The translations under genes and the position numbers were made by a program. A DNA stretch of 64,000 nucleotides from assembly GCA_016707445.1 (NCBI GenBank), contig JADJHR010000006.1:372001-436000 (forward strand). The letters run 5' to 3'. This stretch comes from Rubrivivax sp. Its GTDB lineage: Bacteria; Pseudomonadota; Gammaproteobacteria; Burkholderiales; Burkholderiaceae_C. The notes beneath the pieces were generated by a model. The model searched no databases. It worked only from the letters and a program-made list of their open reading frames with translations, and was not told where the DNA came from. Positions 25,624-33,810 of the stretch are shown here, one piece after another. Position 1 is the first letter of the stretch, and each line of letters opens with the position of its first letter.

Positions 25624-26923
25624 GCTGCCACATCCGCCGGCGCGCACGACGGACCCGGCGGTGATCGATGGCAGCGCCTGGCGGGGCGGCTGGCGCCAGG
25701 GCCTGAGCTATGGCGCGCTGGGCCTGCCGCTGGCCTTCGTCGCGCTGCCGCTGTACGTGCAACTGCCCAACCACTACGCCACGGTGTTCGGCATCCCGCT
25801 GGCGACACTGGGCGCGTTGCTGTTGGGGGCGCGCCTGCTGGACGCGGTGGCCGACCCCGTGATCGGCCGCGCCTGTGACCGCTGGCTGGCACAGTCGACG
25901 CGCCTGGCACTGCGCCGCGCCGCTGTGGCTGCGCTGCTGCTGGCGCTGGGATTTCACGCGCTGTTCTTTCCGCCGGTGCAGGGCCAGCAGGCCCTGCTGT
26001 GGTGGTGCGGCCTGATGCTGGCATTGACCTACCTGAGCTACAGCGTGGTCAGCGTCTTGCATCAGGCCTGGGGCGCGCGGCTGGGCGGTGACGAGGCCCA
26101 GCGTGCTGCCATCGTGTCGTGGCGCGAAGGCTTGGCGCTGGTGGGCGTGCTGGTGGCCAGCGTGCTGCCCGCGCTGGCCGGCCTGGGTGCGGCCAGCCTG
26201 GTGTTCGCGATCGCGCTGGCAGCCGGCCTGCTGGCGCTGCGGCAGGCGCCCGCCCCCGCGCAGGGGGCCGCCGAGGCCGCAGCGCCGCTGCTGGCGCCGC
26301 TGCGCACGCCGGCGTTCCGCCGCCTGCTGGCGATCTACCTGATCAACGGCATCGCCAGCGCGGTGCCGGCCACCCTGGTGCTGTTCTTCATCCGCGACCG
26401 GCTGCAGGCCGCGGCCTTCGAGCCGCTGTTCCTGGCCAGCTACTTTGCGGCCGGTGCATTGTCGATGCCGCTGTGGCTGCGCCTGGTTTCGCGCTGGGGC
26501 CTTTCGCGCAGCTGGCTGCTGGGCATGGGCCTGGCGGTCGTTGCCTTCGTGTGGGCACTGGTCCTGGGCCCCGGAGACGTGCTGGCCTTCACCCTGGTCT
26601 GCCTGGCCAGCGGCGTGGCGCTGGGCGCCGATCTGGCATTGCCCGGCGCCATGCTGGCCGGCGTGGTGCAGCGTGCCGGCCATGGCGGGCGGCTCGAAGG
26701 CGGCTACTTCGGCTGGTGGAGCTTCGCCACCAAGCTCAATCTGGCGCTGGCCGCAGGCCTGTCGCTGCCGATCCTGCAGGTGCTGGGCTATGCCCCGGGC
26801 CGGCAGGACGCGCAGGCCCTGCAGGCGCTTTCACTCACCTACTGCCTGCTGCCCTGCGGGCTCAAGCTGCTGGCCGGCGCGCTGTTGTGGCGCGGCTGGA
26901 TGCGGCACGAGGACCGATCATGA
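25610..26923 (+). CDS. MFS transporter of the GPH (glycoside-pentoside-hexuronide:cation symporter) type
   Basis: This membrane protein of about 437 residues has twelve hydrophobic helices. It includes LSYGALGLPLAFVALPLYVQ in helix 1, the LLGARLLDAVADPVIGRACDR segment typical of GPH symporters and LSYSVVSVLHQAWGARL. The start is most likely the GTG at 25610, which overlaps the end of the chalcone-isomerase-like gene by 14 bp; no ATG occurs near the right place. Its substrate is unknown. Transporters of this type are regular members of the singlet-oxygen or light-controlled lipid clusters, so lipid or lysolipid handling is possible. The DUF3833 start overlaps its stop by 4 bp. Confidence 0.86.
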   Translation: MAAFELPHPPARTTDPAVIDGSAWRGGWRQGLSYGALGLPLAFVALPLYVQLPNHYATVFGIPLATLGALLLGARLLDAVADPVIGRACDRWLAQSTRLALRRAAVAALLLALGFHALFFPPVQGQQALLWWCGLMLALTYLSYSVVSVLHQAWGARLGGDEAQRAAIVSWREGLALVGVLVASVLPALAGLGAASLVFAIALAAGLLALRQAPAPAQGAAEAAAPLLAPLRTPAFRRLLAIYLINGIASAVPATLVLFFIRDRLQAAAFEPLFLASYFAAGALSMPLWLRLVSRWGLSRSWLLGMGLAVVAFVWALVLGPGDVLAFTLVCLASGVALGADLALPGAMLAGVVQRAGHGGRLEGGYFGWWSFATKLNLALAAGLSLPILQVLGYAPGRQDAQALQALSLTYCLLPCGLKLLAGALLWRGWMRHEDRS

Positions 26924-27453
26924 CCCTTCGACGACATCTGTTGACCCTGGCTGCTGCCGCGGCATTGCTGGCTGGCTGCGCATCGCCCACACCCGGCGAC
27001 TACGTGGCCGAGAGGCCGGTGCTCGACCTGCGCACGTATTTCAACGGGCCCATCGAGGCCCACGGCATCTTCACCGACCGTTCGGGCAAGGTGGTGCGCC
27101 GATTCACGGTGCAGATGACCGGCAGCTGGAACGGCAAAGAGGGCGTGCTGGACGAACGTTTCACCTACAGCGACGGCAAGATCGAACGCCGCGTCTGGCG
27201 CCTGACCGACGAGGGCGGTGGTCGCTGGATCGGCCGCGCCGACGACGTGGTCGGCACGGCGCAAGGGCGGGTGGCGGGCAATGCACTGAACTGGCGCTAC
27301 ACGCTGCGCCTGCCGGTGGACGGCAGTGTCTATGAGGTCGCCTTCGACGACTGGATGTATCTGGTGGACGACAAGGTGATGCTCAACAAGGCGGCCATGA
27401 GCAAGTTCGGCATTCACCTGGGCGAGGTCACGCTGGCCTTCGTCAAGAAGTAG
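26920..27453 (+). CDS. DUF3833 lipoprotein
   Basis: This 177-residue lipoprotein has a signal peptide ending in the lipobox LLAGC (MTLRRHLLTLAAAAALLAGC). The mature domain matches DUF3833: YFNGPIEAHGIFTDRSGKVV, VQMTGSWNGKEGVLDERFTY, GKIERRVWRLT and DDWMYLVDDKVMLNKAAMSKFG. This looks like a lipocalin-like beta-barrel, which would suit binding a lipid at the membrane surface; that fold is inferred. It overlaps the transporter stop by ATGA and is followed after 3 bp by the SDR gene, so it is tightly embedded in the operon. Confidence 0.9.
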   Translation: MTLRRHLLTLAAAAALLAGCASPTPGDYVAERPVLDLRTYFNGPIEAHGIFTDRSGKVVRRFTVQMTGSWNGKEGVLDERFTYSDGKIERRVWRLTDEGGGRWIGRADDVVGTAQGRVAGNALNWRYTLRLPVDGSVYEVAFDDWMYLVDDKVMLNKAAMSKFGIHLGEVTLAFVKK

Positions 27454-27456
27454 CAC

Positions 27457-28230
27457 ATGGCTCTGAACCCCCGCATCGTCGACTGGAAGGGTCGCGTGGT
27501 CTGGCTGGTGGGCGCGTCCAGCGGCATCGGCCGCGCCACTGCCGAGCGCTTGCATGCCCTGGGGGCCACCGTGGTGGTCTCGGCGCGCAGCAGCGCCACG
27601 CTCGACGCCTTCGTGCGCACGCACCCGGGCAGCCTGGCGATTGCGCTCGACGCCACCGATCGCCAGGCCATGCGCGACGCGGCCAGCCGCATCGTCGCCG
27701 AGTTCGGCCGCATCGACCTGGCCGCCTACTGCGCCGGTTACTACAAGCCGATGCGCGCCACGGCTTTCGACCTCGACGAGGCGCTGCGCCATGAGCAGGT
27801 CAACTACGTCGGCGCGCTGCACCTGCTGGACGCCGTGTTGCCGGTGCTGCTGCGTCAGCGCAGCGGCCACCTCAGCCTGGTCAGCAGCGTGTCGGGCTAT
27901 CGCGGCCTGCCCAAGGCGCTGGCCTACGGGCCGACCAAGGCGGCGCTGATCAACCTGGCCGAGTCGCTGTACATCGACCTTACCGACCAGGGCATCGGCG
28001 TGTCGGTGGTCTGTCCGGGCTATGTCGACACGCCGCTGACCGAGCAGAACGACTACAGGATGCCCGGGCTGATCAGCGCCGAGCAAGCCGCGCGCGAGAT
28101 CGTCCAGGGCTGGCAGCAGGGGGACTTCGAGATCCACTTTCCCAAGCGCTTCACGCGCTGGGTGAAGATGCTGTCGCATCTGAGCGAAGGCTTGTATTTT
28201 CGCGCGGTGCGTCGCGTCACCGGCCTATGA
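27457..28230 (+). CDS. Short-chain dehydrogenase/reductase
   Basis: This 257-residue NAD(P)-dependent oxidoreductase has the classical SDR elements: the cofactor motif WLVGASSGIGRATAERL, the structural YCAGYY in place of NNAG, a catalytic Ser in SLVSSVSGYRG and the YGPTK active-site Tyr and Lys. VCPGYVDTPLT follows. The C-terminus is longer and basic (FPKRFTRWVKMLSHLSEGLY), which may give membrane association. The substrate is not known; an oxidised lipid intermediate of the pathway is possible from context. It overlaps the next gene by 4 bp. Confidence 0.91.
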   Translation: MALNPRIVDWKGRVVWLVGASSGIGRATAERLHALGATVVVSARSSATLDAFVRTHPGSLAIALDATDRQAMRDAASRIVAEFGRIDLAAYCAGYYKPMRATAFDLDEALRHEQVNYVGALHLLDAVLPVLLRQRSGHLSLVSSVSGYRGLPKALAYGPTKAALINLAESLYIDLTDQGIGVSVVCPGYVDTPLTEQNDYRMPGLISAEQAAREIVQGWQQGDFEIHFPKRFTRWVKMLSHLSEGLYFRAVRRVTGL

Positions 28231-28670
28231 GCAGGCCCGCCCATGCCGACGCCCGCGTGCAGCGGGTGATCGAGTTCTTCGAGGGCCTGCAGGCGTCGGA
28301 CGTGCAGCGCATGACGCGCTACTACGTGGCCGATGCCCATTTCAAGGACCCGTTCAACGAGGTGCACAGCTGCACGGACATCGAGCGCGTCTTCGCCCAC
28401 ATGTTCAAGTCACTGGACGGCCCACGCTTCGTGATCCGCGACGTGATGTTGCAGGGCGACCAGTGTTTTCTGAGCTGGGATTTCCACTTCCGCATGAAGC
28501 GCTTCGCGCGTGACGAACAGCTGATCCGTGGCGGCAGCCATCTGCGCTTCGCGCCCGACGGCCGTATCGCGATGCACCGCGACTACTGGGACGCCGCCGA
28601 AGAGCTGTACGAGAAGCTGCCGTTGCTGGGCAGCTTGATGCGCTGGCTCAGACGCCGCGCCAACGCCTGA
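28227..28670 (+). CDS. NTF2-like (SnoaL-type) family protein
   Basis: This 147-residue protein has the NTF2-like alpha+beta cone fold: RVQRVIEFFEGLQASDVQRM, YYVADAHFKDPFNEVHSC, FVIRDVMLQGDQCFLSWDFHFRM and SHLRFAPDGRIAMHRDYWDA. Such proteins act as small isomerases, cyclases or binding modules. It is the last gene of the eight-gene lipid operon, coupled by ATGA to the SDR gene, and ends 3 bp from the convergent corA. A role in the same pathway is inferred from its constant presence in such clusters. Confidence 0.89.
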   Translation: MSRPAHADARVQRVIEFFEGLQASDVQRMTRYYVADAHFKDPFNEVHSCTDIERVFAHMFKSLDGPRFVIRDVMLQGDQCFLSWDFHFRMKRFARDEQLIRGGSHLRFAPDGRIAMHRDYWDAAEELYEKLPLLGSLMRWLRRRANA

Positions 28671-28673
28671 GCA

Positions 28674-29651
28674 CTATCTCAACCAGCCCTTGCGCCTGAA
28701 GTAGATGAACGGCGCGGCCACCGAGGCCAGCATCAGCGCCAGCGCCAGCGGATAGCCCCAGGTCTTGTCCAGCTCGGGCATGTACTTGAAGTTCATGCCG
28801 TAGACGCTGGCGATCAGCGTGGGCGGCAGCAGCGCCACGCTGGCCACCGAGAAGATCTTGATGATCTTGTTCTGGTTGATGTTGATGAAGCCGACCGTGG
28901 CGGCCATCAGGAAGTTGATCTTGTCGAACAGGAACGCGGTGTGGCCGTCCAGACTGTCGATGTCGCGCAGGATCTGCCGCGCCTCCTCGAACTGCTCGGC
29001 GTTGAGCATGCGACTGCGCATCATGAAGCTCAAGGCGCGGCGCGTGTCCATCACGTTGCGCCGGATGCGGCCGTTCAGGTCTTCCTCGCGCGCAATCGCC
29101 GTCAGCGCCTCACCGGCGGCCGAATCGTCGACGTCCTGCTTGAGCACGCGGGCGCTCACGGCCTCCAGGCCGTCGTAAATGCCCTCCAGCGCATCGGCGC
29201 TGTATTCGGCGTCGGCGTCGTAGAGCTTGAGCAGGACGTCCTTGGCGTCCTGGATCAGTGCAGGGATGCGGCGCGCCCGCAGGCGCAGCAGCCGGAACAC
29301 CGGCAGATCTTCGGCGTGCACCGAGAACAGCACGTTGTGGTGCAGGATGAAGGCCACGCGAACGTTGCGTGACGGCTTGTCGTCGGGGCCGCCGTCGCCC
29401 TCGATCAGGAAGTCGGAACGGATGTGCAGCTCGCCGTTGTCCTCTTCGTAGAAACGCGCGGACTCTTCCAGGTCGTCGTCGACCGCGTCGCTGGGGATGT
29501 TCAGCCCGAAGCGGCTGCTGATCCAGCTCTTTTCCTCGGCGGTGGGGTTCTCGAGGTCGACCCACACCGGCTGCACCTGGACCAGCGCGGACGGGTCATC
29601 GATCTCTTGCTGGGTCAGCCGGCCGTTGGCCAGCGTGAAGACGTTGAGCAT
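28674..29651 (-). CDS. corA: CorA-family magnesium/cobalt transporter
   Basis: This 325-residue inner-membrane channel has a large cytoplasmic domain and two C-terminal helices. The selectivity motif GMN is at residues 285-287 (YGMNFKYMPELDKTWGYPLA), directly after the first helix, as in CorA. The second helix and the basic end FRRKGWLR complete the protein. It probably forms a pentamer that admits Mg2+, and some members prefer Co2+ or Ni2+. The family is clear, though which ion it carries is not. The gene converges on the lipid operon with 3 bp between. The 297-bp region upstream (29652-29948) is G+C-rich and shows no gene or clear control site. Confidence 0.94.
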   Translation of the reverse strand: MLNVFTLANGRLTQQEIDDPSALVQVQPVWVDLENPTAEEKSWISSRFGLNIPSDAVDDDLEESARFYEEDNGELHIRSDFLIEGDGGPDDKPSRNVRVAFILHHNVLFSVHAEDLPVFRLLRLRARRIPALIQDAKDVLLKLYDADAEYSADALEGIYDGLEAVSARVLKQDVDDSAAGEALTAIAREEDLNGRIRRNVMDTRRALSFMMRSRMLNAEQFEEARQILRDIDSLDGHTAFLFDKINFLMAATVGFININQNKIIKIFSVASVALLPPTLIASVYGMNFKYMPELDKTWGYPLALALMLASVAAPFIYFRRKGWLR

Positions 29652-29948
29652 GCTCGCTCCGGTGGTCTGCGGCGGCGCCCGGAGGGGGTGGGCGCTGCCG
29701 CTTCACGCGGGTGGGTGGGCAGTCGGAGCGGCCGCCGAGCCAGCGCCGAGGGCCGAGCGCGGACGGTCACACCGGGTCGGGGACGTCCAAGCGGCTGGCT
29801 CCGTGGTGGCGGTGCAGAATTATGGCATCGGCCTCGGGCGCCGGCGGCCCTTGGCGGCGTGCGCCCATGGGCCGAACAGGGCGCCGGACGGCCGGTCATC
29901 GTATGCTTGCGGGTTGATCTTCACAGATGCTGCGGCCCCGATCCCACC

Positions 29949-30368
29949 ATGCGCGACATTGCCCCTTTCCACCTCGCCTTTCCGGTTCACGACCTCGCGC
30001 TGGCGCGCCAGTTCTACGGTCAGTTTCTTGGCTGTCCCGAGGGGCGCTCGAGCAGCGAATGGATCGACTTCGACCTCTTCGGCCACCAGATCGTCGCGCA
30101 CCTGGCTCCGGCCCGGACGCCAGACCACCACAACGAGGTCGACGGCCACGACGTGCCGGTGCCGCACTTCGGCGTCGTGCTCGACTGGGACCACTTCCAC
30201 GCCTTCGCCGAGCGCCTGCGCGCGGCGGGCGTCAGGTTCGTGATCGAGCCCTACATTCGATTCGCCGGCCAGGTGGGCGAACAGGCCACGATGTTCTTCC
30301 GCGACCCGTCAGGCAATGCGCTGGAATTCAAATCGTTCCGCGACCGCTCACAGCTGTTCGCCCATTGA
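29949..30368 (+). CDS. VOC-superfamily (glyoxalase/dioxygenase-like) protein
   Basis: This 139-residue protein is built of paired beta-alpha-beta-beta-beta units: FHLAFPVHDLALARQFYGQ with the first metal-binding His, then PHFGVVLDWDHFHAFAERL with a second, and FFRDPSGNALEFKSF with the closing Glu. That residue pattern can bind a divalent metal. The family includes glyoxalases, dioxygenases and resistance proteins; this one cannot be assigned further. The ATG at 29949 begins MRDIAPFHLAF, right at the domain. The phosphatase gene follows after 16 bp on the same strand. Confidence 0.88.
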   Translation: MRDIAPFHLAFPVHDLALARQFYGQFLGCPEGRSSSEWIDFDLFGHQIVAHLAPARTPDHHNEVDGHDVPVPHFGVVLDWDHFHAFAERLRAAGVRFVIEPYIRFAGQVGEQATMFFRDPSGNALEFKSFRDRSQLFAH

Positions 30369-30384
30369 GGCGCAGGCGCTGACC

Positions 30385-31038
30385 ATGGCAGACAGCACCC
30401 AGTTCATCTTCATCCGTCACGGCGAGACCGACTGGAACCGCCAGCAGCGATTCCAGGGCCAGATCGATGTGCCCTTGAACGACATCGGCCTCGCGCAGGC
30501 GGGTCGGCTGGGTCAGCGCCTGGGCGCCGAGCCCGCCGATGTGCTGGTTTGCAGCGATCTGCTGCGCACCCGCCAGACCGCGGCACCGCTGGCCGAAGCC
30601 TGGGGTGCTGCGCCTGAACTGCTGCCCGGCGTGCGCGAGCAGAGTTTCGGCGTGCTCGAAGGGCTGGACGTGCCCACCATCCAGCAGCGGTACCCCGACC
30701 TGTGGGCCGAATGGTGCATCCACCATGCTGACTTTGCCTTGCCCGGTGGCGAGAGCATCCGCCAGTTTCACGGCCGCGTCTTGTCGGCGGTGCGTGATCT
30801 GGCGGCGCGCTACATGGGGCTGACGGTGGCCGTGGTCACCCACGGCGGCGTGCTCGACATGCTGTGGCGCAGCGCGCACCAGCAGCCGCTGGACGGCCTG
30901 CGCCGTTGCGAGATCCCGAACACCGGCATCAACCGGCTGCGCTGGCGCAACGGGCTGCTGCTGATCGACCACTGGGCCGACGCGGCCCACCTGCAGGGCC
31001 TGCCCGAGCAGCCGCCGACCAACGCACCGCCGGTGTAG
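30385..31038 (+). CDS. Histidine phosphatase family protein (phosphoglycerate-mutase-like)
   Basis: This 217-residue cytoplasmic protein has the RHG motif FIRHGETDWN, whose His is phosphorylated in catalysis. LLRTRQTAAPLAEAWG holds a second active-site Arg, followed by LPGGESIRQF and VVTHGGVLDML with the second catalytic His. These features define the branch that includes both cofactor-dependent phosphoglycerate mutases and broad-specificity phosphatases (GpmB, CobC, PhoE types). The sequence does not decide among them. It lies 16 bp after the VOC gene and converges on the CoA-transferase gene. Confidence 0.9.
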   Translation: MADSTQFIFIRHGETDWNRQQRFQGQIDVPLNDIGLAQAGRLGQRLGAEPADVLVCSDLLRTRQTAAPLAEAWGAAPELLPGVREQSFGVLEGLDVPTIQQRYPDLWAEWCIHHADFALPGGESIRQFHGRVLSAVRDLAARYMGLTVAVVTHGGVLDMLWRSAHQQPLDGLRRCEIPNTGINRLRWRNGLLLIDHWADAAHLQGLPEQPPTNAPPV

Positions 31039-31046
31039 GCAGTCGC

Positions 31047-32222
31047 TCAGCCGCGGCGCGCGGGCCAGCGGCCCGGTGACGCCGCTTTCAGCTCGGCATC
31101 GTGCTGGCCCAGAGACGGTGCCGCATGGGCGATGGTGCCGGGGGTGGTGCTGAGCTTGGGCACGATGCCCGGCACCTTCAGCGGCTGGCCATCACCGGCC
31201 GTGACGTCGACGATCATGCCGCGCGCCCGGTACTGCGGGTCGGCGGCGATGTCGGCCACGTTGTAGATGCGGCCGGCCGGCACCGCGGCAGCGTCGAGCA
31301 CGGCCTGCACCTCGCTGCGGCTGCGCTGCACCGTCCAGGCGCCGATGGCGGCGTCGATCTCGTCGCAGCGGCGCACGCGGCCCTCGTTGTGCACCAGGTC
31401 GGGGTCGTCGGCCAGGTCGGGGCGGTCGATGGCGTGCATCAGGCGGCGAAAGATGCTGTCGCCGTTGCCGGCCACCAGCACGTACTGGCCGTCGTTGCAG
31501 GGGTAGGCGTTGGTCGGTGAGATGCCGGGCAAGGCGCTGCCCGAGGCCTGGCGCACGGTGCCGAAGGCGTCGTATTCGGGCAGCAGGCTTTCCATCACGT
31601 TGAACACCGCCTCGTACAGCGCCACGTCCACCACCTGGCCTTGGCCGCCGTTGACCTCGCGGTGGCGCAGGGCAGTCAAAACGCCGATCACGCCGTGCAG
31701 CGCGGCCAGGCTGTCGCCGATCGACACACCCACGCGCACCGGCACGCGGCCGGGCTCGCCGCTCAGGTGGCGCAGCCCGCCCATGGCCTCACCCAGCACG
31801 CCGAAGCCGGGCTTGTCGCGGTCGGGCCCGGTCTGGCCGTAGCCCGAGATGCGCAGCATGATCAGCCCCGGGTTGGCCGCGTGCAGCGCGTCCCAGCCCA
31901 GGCCCCAGCCTTCCAGCGTGCCGGGCTTGAAGTTCTCGATCAGGATGTCGGCTTCAGCCGCCAAGGCCCGCACCACGTCCTGGCCGGCGGGCGTGCGCAG
32001 GTCCAGGCAGACCGAGCGCTTGTTGCGCGACTGCACCTCCCACCACACCGAGGTGCCGTTGCGCAGCAGCCGCCAGCGGCGCAGCGGGTCGCCGGTGCCG
32101 CCGGGCTCGACCTTGATCACATCGGCGCCGAAGTCGGCCAGCGTGCGCGCGGCGAACGGGCCGGCGATCAGCTGGCCGAGCTCCAGCACCTTCAGCCCTT
32201 GCAGGGCTTGCATGCCGGTCAC
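31047..32222 (-). CDS. CaiB/BaiF-family (type III) CoA transferase
   Basis: This 391-residue enzyme transfers CoA between carboxylic acids. The catalytic aspartate is Asp170 in VRVGVSIGDSLAALHG. Other family features are LGQLIAGPFAARTLADFGAD, WWEVQSRNKRSVCLDLR, LIENFKPGTLEGWGL and the late GRIYNVADIAADPQYRARGM. The length is standard. The start is taken as the GTG at 32222, with an ATG three codons further as an alternative. The acid used is unknown. It lies 19 bp downstream of the peptide-binding-protein gene on the same strand, which may supply context for an uptake-and-activation pair, but this is weak. Confidence 0.9.
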   Translation of the reverse strand: MTGMQALQGLKVLELGQLIAGPFAARTLADFGADVIKVEPGGTGDPLRRWRLLRNGTSVWWEVQSRNKRSVCLDLRTPAGQDVVRALAAEADILIENFKPGTLEGWGLGWDALHAANPGLIMLRISGYGQTGPDRDKPGFGVLGEAMGGLRHLSGEPGRVPVRVGVSIGDSLAALHGVIGVLTALRHREVNGGQGQVVDVALYEAVFNVMESLLPEYDAFGTVRQASGSALPGISPTNAYPCNDGQYVLVAGNGDSIFRRLMHAIDRPDLADDPDLVHNEGRVRRCDEIDAAIGAWTVQRSRSEVQAVLDAAAVPAGRIYNVADIAADPQYRARGMIVDVTAGDGQPLKVPGIVPKLSTTPGTIAHAAPSLGQHDAELKAASPGRWPARRG

Positions 32223-32241
32223 CGGGATCAGACGCCGACCT

Positions 32242-33753
32242 TCACTGCCAGCTCAGTGCCGACAGGTCGTTGGCCGACAGCGGCGCGGTCGTCCACAGGC
32301 CCTTGACGCGGGCATTGGCAATCGTGATGCCGGTCGGCTGGAACAGGTAGGCGGCCACTGCTTCCTCAGCCACCAGCTTCTGCGCCTCGCCCATCAGCTT
32401 GTTGCGCTCGCTCTGCTGCACGGTGGCGTTGATCTTCGCCCACAGCTCGTTGAAGGCCTTGGACTCGTAGCCCCAGTAGTAGTTGGGGCGCGCGAAGTTG
32501 CCGAAGTCCAGCGGCTCGACGTGCGACACGATGGTCAGGTCGTAGGCCTTCTGGCCGTACACGCCCGACATCCACTGCGCCCACTCGACGTTCTCGATCT
32601 TGACCTTGATGCCCACCTTGGCCAGTTGCGACGCGATCACCTCGCCGCCCTGGCGCGCGTACGACACCGGCGGCAGCTTCATCGTCAGCTCCAGCGGCAG
32701 CGCCACGCCGGCCTGGTGCAGCAGTGCACGCGCCTTGGCCTGGTCGAAGGGGTTGATGCCGGTGGTGTCGATGTAGCCCGGCGCGCCCGGCGTGTAGAAG
32801 CTGCCGATCGGCACGCCGAAACCGTCGGCCGCACCTTCGATCACCGCCTTGCGGTCGATCGCCGCAAGAATGGCGCGGCGCACGCGAACGTCGTCCAGCG
32901 GCTTGCGCTTGTTGTTGATCGCCAGGATGGTCTTGGCGCGCGAGCCGCTGATCAGCACCTGGAACTTCTTGTTGTTCTCGAACTGCTTCAGGCTGCGCTG
33001 CGCGGCCACGCGTGGAAAGGCGTCGACGTCACCCGACAGCAGCGCCGCCACCTGCGCCGACACGTCGCTGATGAAGCGGATGGTCACGCGGCGCAGCTTG
33101 ACGTCCTTGGCATTGCGGTAGCCGTCCCAGCGCGACAGCACCACGCTCGAGCCCTTGTTCCAGGCTTCCAGCTTGTACGGGCCGGTGCCCACCGGCTGCG
33201 TGCCGTTGGCCGCCGCGCTCTTGGGCTCGACGATGATCGCCGTGCCCTGGCCCAGCTGGAACGGCAGGTCGATGCTGCCGTTCTTCAGCTGCAGCACCAC
33301 GGTGTTCGCATCGGGCGTCTCGATGGCGGCGAAGTTGTTGAACACCGCCTTGTCCTTGTTCACGCTGTCCTTGGCCACCGCGCGCTCGAAGCTGAACTTC
33401 ACCGCGCTGGCGTTGAAGGGCTCACCGTTCTGGAACTTGACGCCCTGGCGCAGCTTGAAGGTGTAGGTCTTGAGATCGGGGCTGACGGTCCAGCTTTCGG
33501 CCAGCAGCGGCGTGATCCTGCTGTCGCTGTTGATCTTGGTCAGCGTCTCGAAGATGTTGTACAGCGACACCTCGGAGATCGACGAGGCAGCGCCGGCGGT
33601 CGGGTCCAGGCCCGGTGTGGGTTCGAGTTGCATGGCCATCACCAGCGTGTCCTTCTTGGACTGCGCCTGGGCCGGTGCCTGCAGCAGCAGCGCCGCTGCG
33701 GCGAGCAGCAGGGCCGGCAATGCGAACGGGGTCGAAAATCGGAACGACGTCAT
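32242..33753 (-). CDS. ABC-transporter substrate-binding protein, family 5 (peptide/nickel type)
   Basis: This 503-residue periplasmic protein has a signal peptide (hydrophobic stretch ending QAPAQAQ). The mature SBP_bac_5 domain includes VSLYNIFETLTKIN, LAESWTVSPDLKTYTFKLRQ, GVKFQNGEPFNASAVKFSFER, GTGPYKLEAWNKGSSV and VRRAILAAIDRKAVI. These proteins bind oligopeptides, nickel chelates or other small ligands and deliver them to a membrane permease. No permease or ATPase gene is nearby, so it is either an orphan or works with a transporter elsewhere. The CoA-transferase gene follows after 19 bp. Confidence 0.93.
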   Translation of the reverse strand: MTSFRFSTPFALPALLLAAAALLLQAPAQAQSKKDTLVMAMQLEPTPGLDPTAGAASSISEVSLYNIFETLTKINSDSRITPLLAESWTVSPDLKTYTFKLRQGVKFQNGEPFNASAVKFSFERAVAKDSVNKDKAVFNNFAAIETPDANTVVLQLKNGSIDLPFQLGQGTAIIVEPKSAAANGTQPVGTGPYKLEAWNKGSSVVLSRWDGYRNAKDVKLRRVTIRFISDVSAQVAALLSGDVDAFPRVAAQRSLKQFENNKKFQVLISGSRAKTILAINNKRKPLDDVRVRRAILAAIDRKAVIEGAADGFGVPIGSFYTPGAPGYIDTTGINPFDQAKARALLHQAGVALPLELTMKLPPVSYARQGGEVIASQLAKVGIKVKIENVEWAQWMSGVYGQKAYDLTIVSHVEPLDFGNFARPNYYWGYESKAFNELWAKINATVQQSERNKLMGEAQKLVAEEAVAAYLFQPTGITIANARVKGLWTTAPLSANDLSALSWQ

Positions 33754-33810
33754 CGAAGGGCCTCCGTGAGCGGGATGCCAATCCTAAGGCAGCGTTGCCC
33801 TGGCTCGTCC

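Noticed and set aside
29652..29948. Hidden gene between corA and the VOC gene
   Set aside because: Frames here lack family-like sequence and ribosome-binding sites; it looks like ordinary intergenic DNA.
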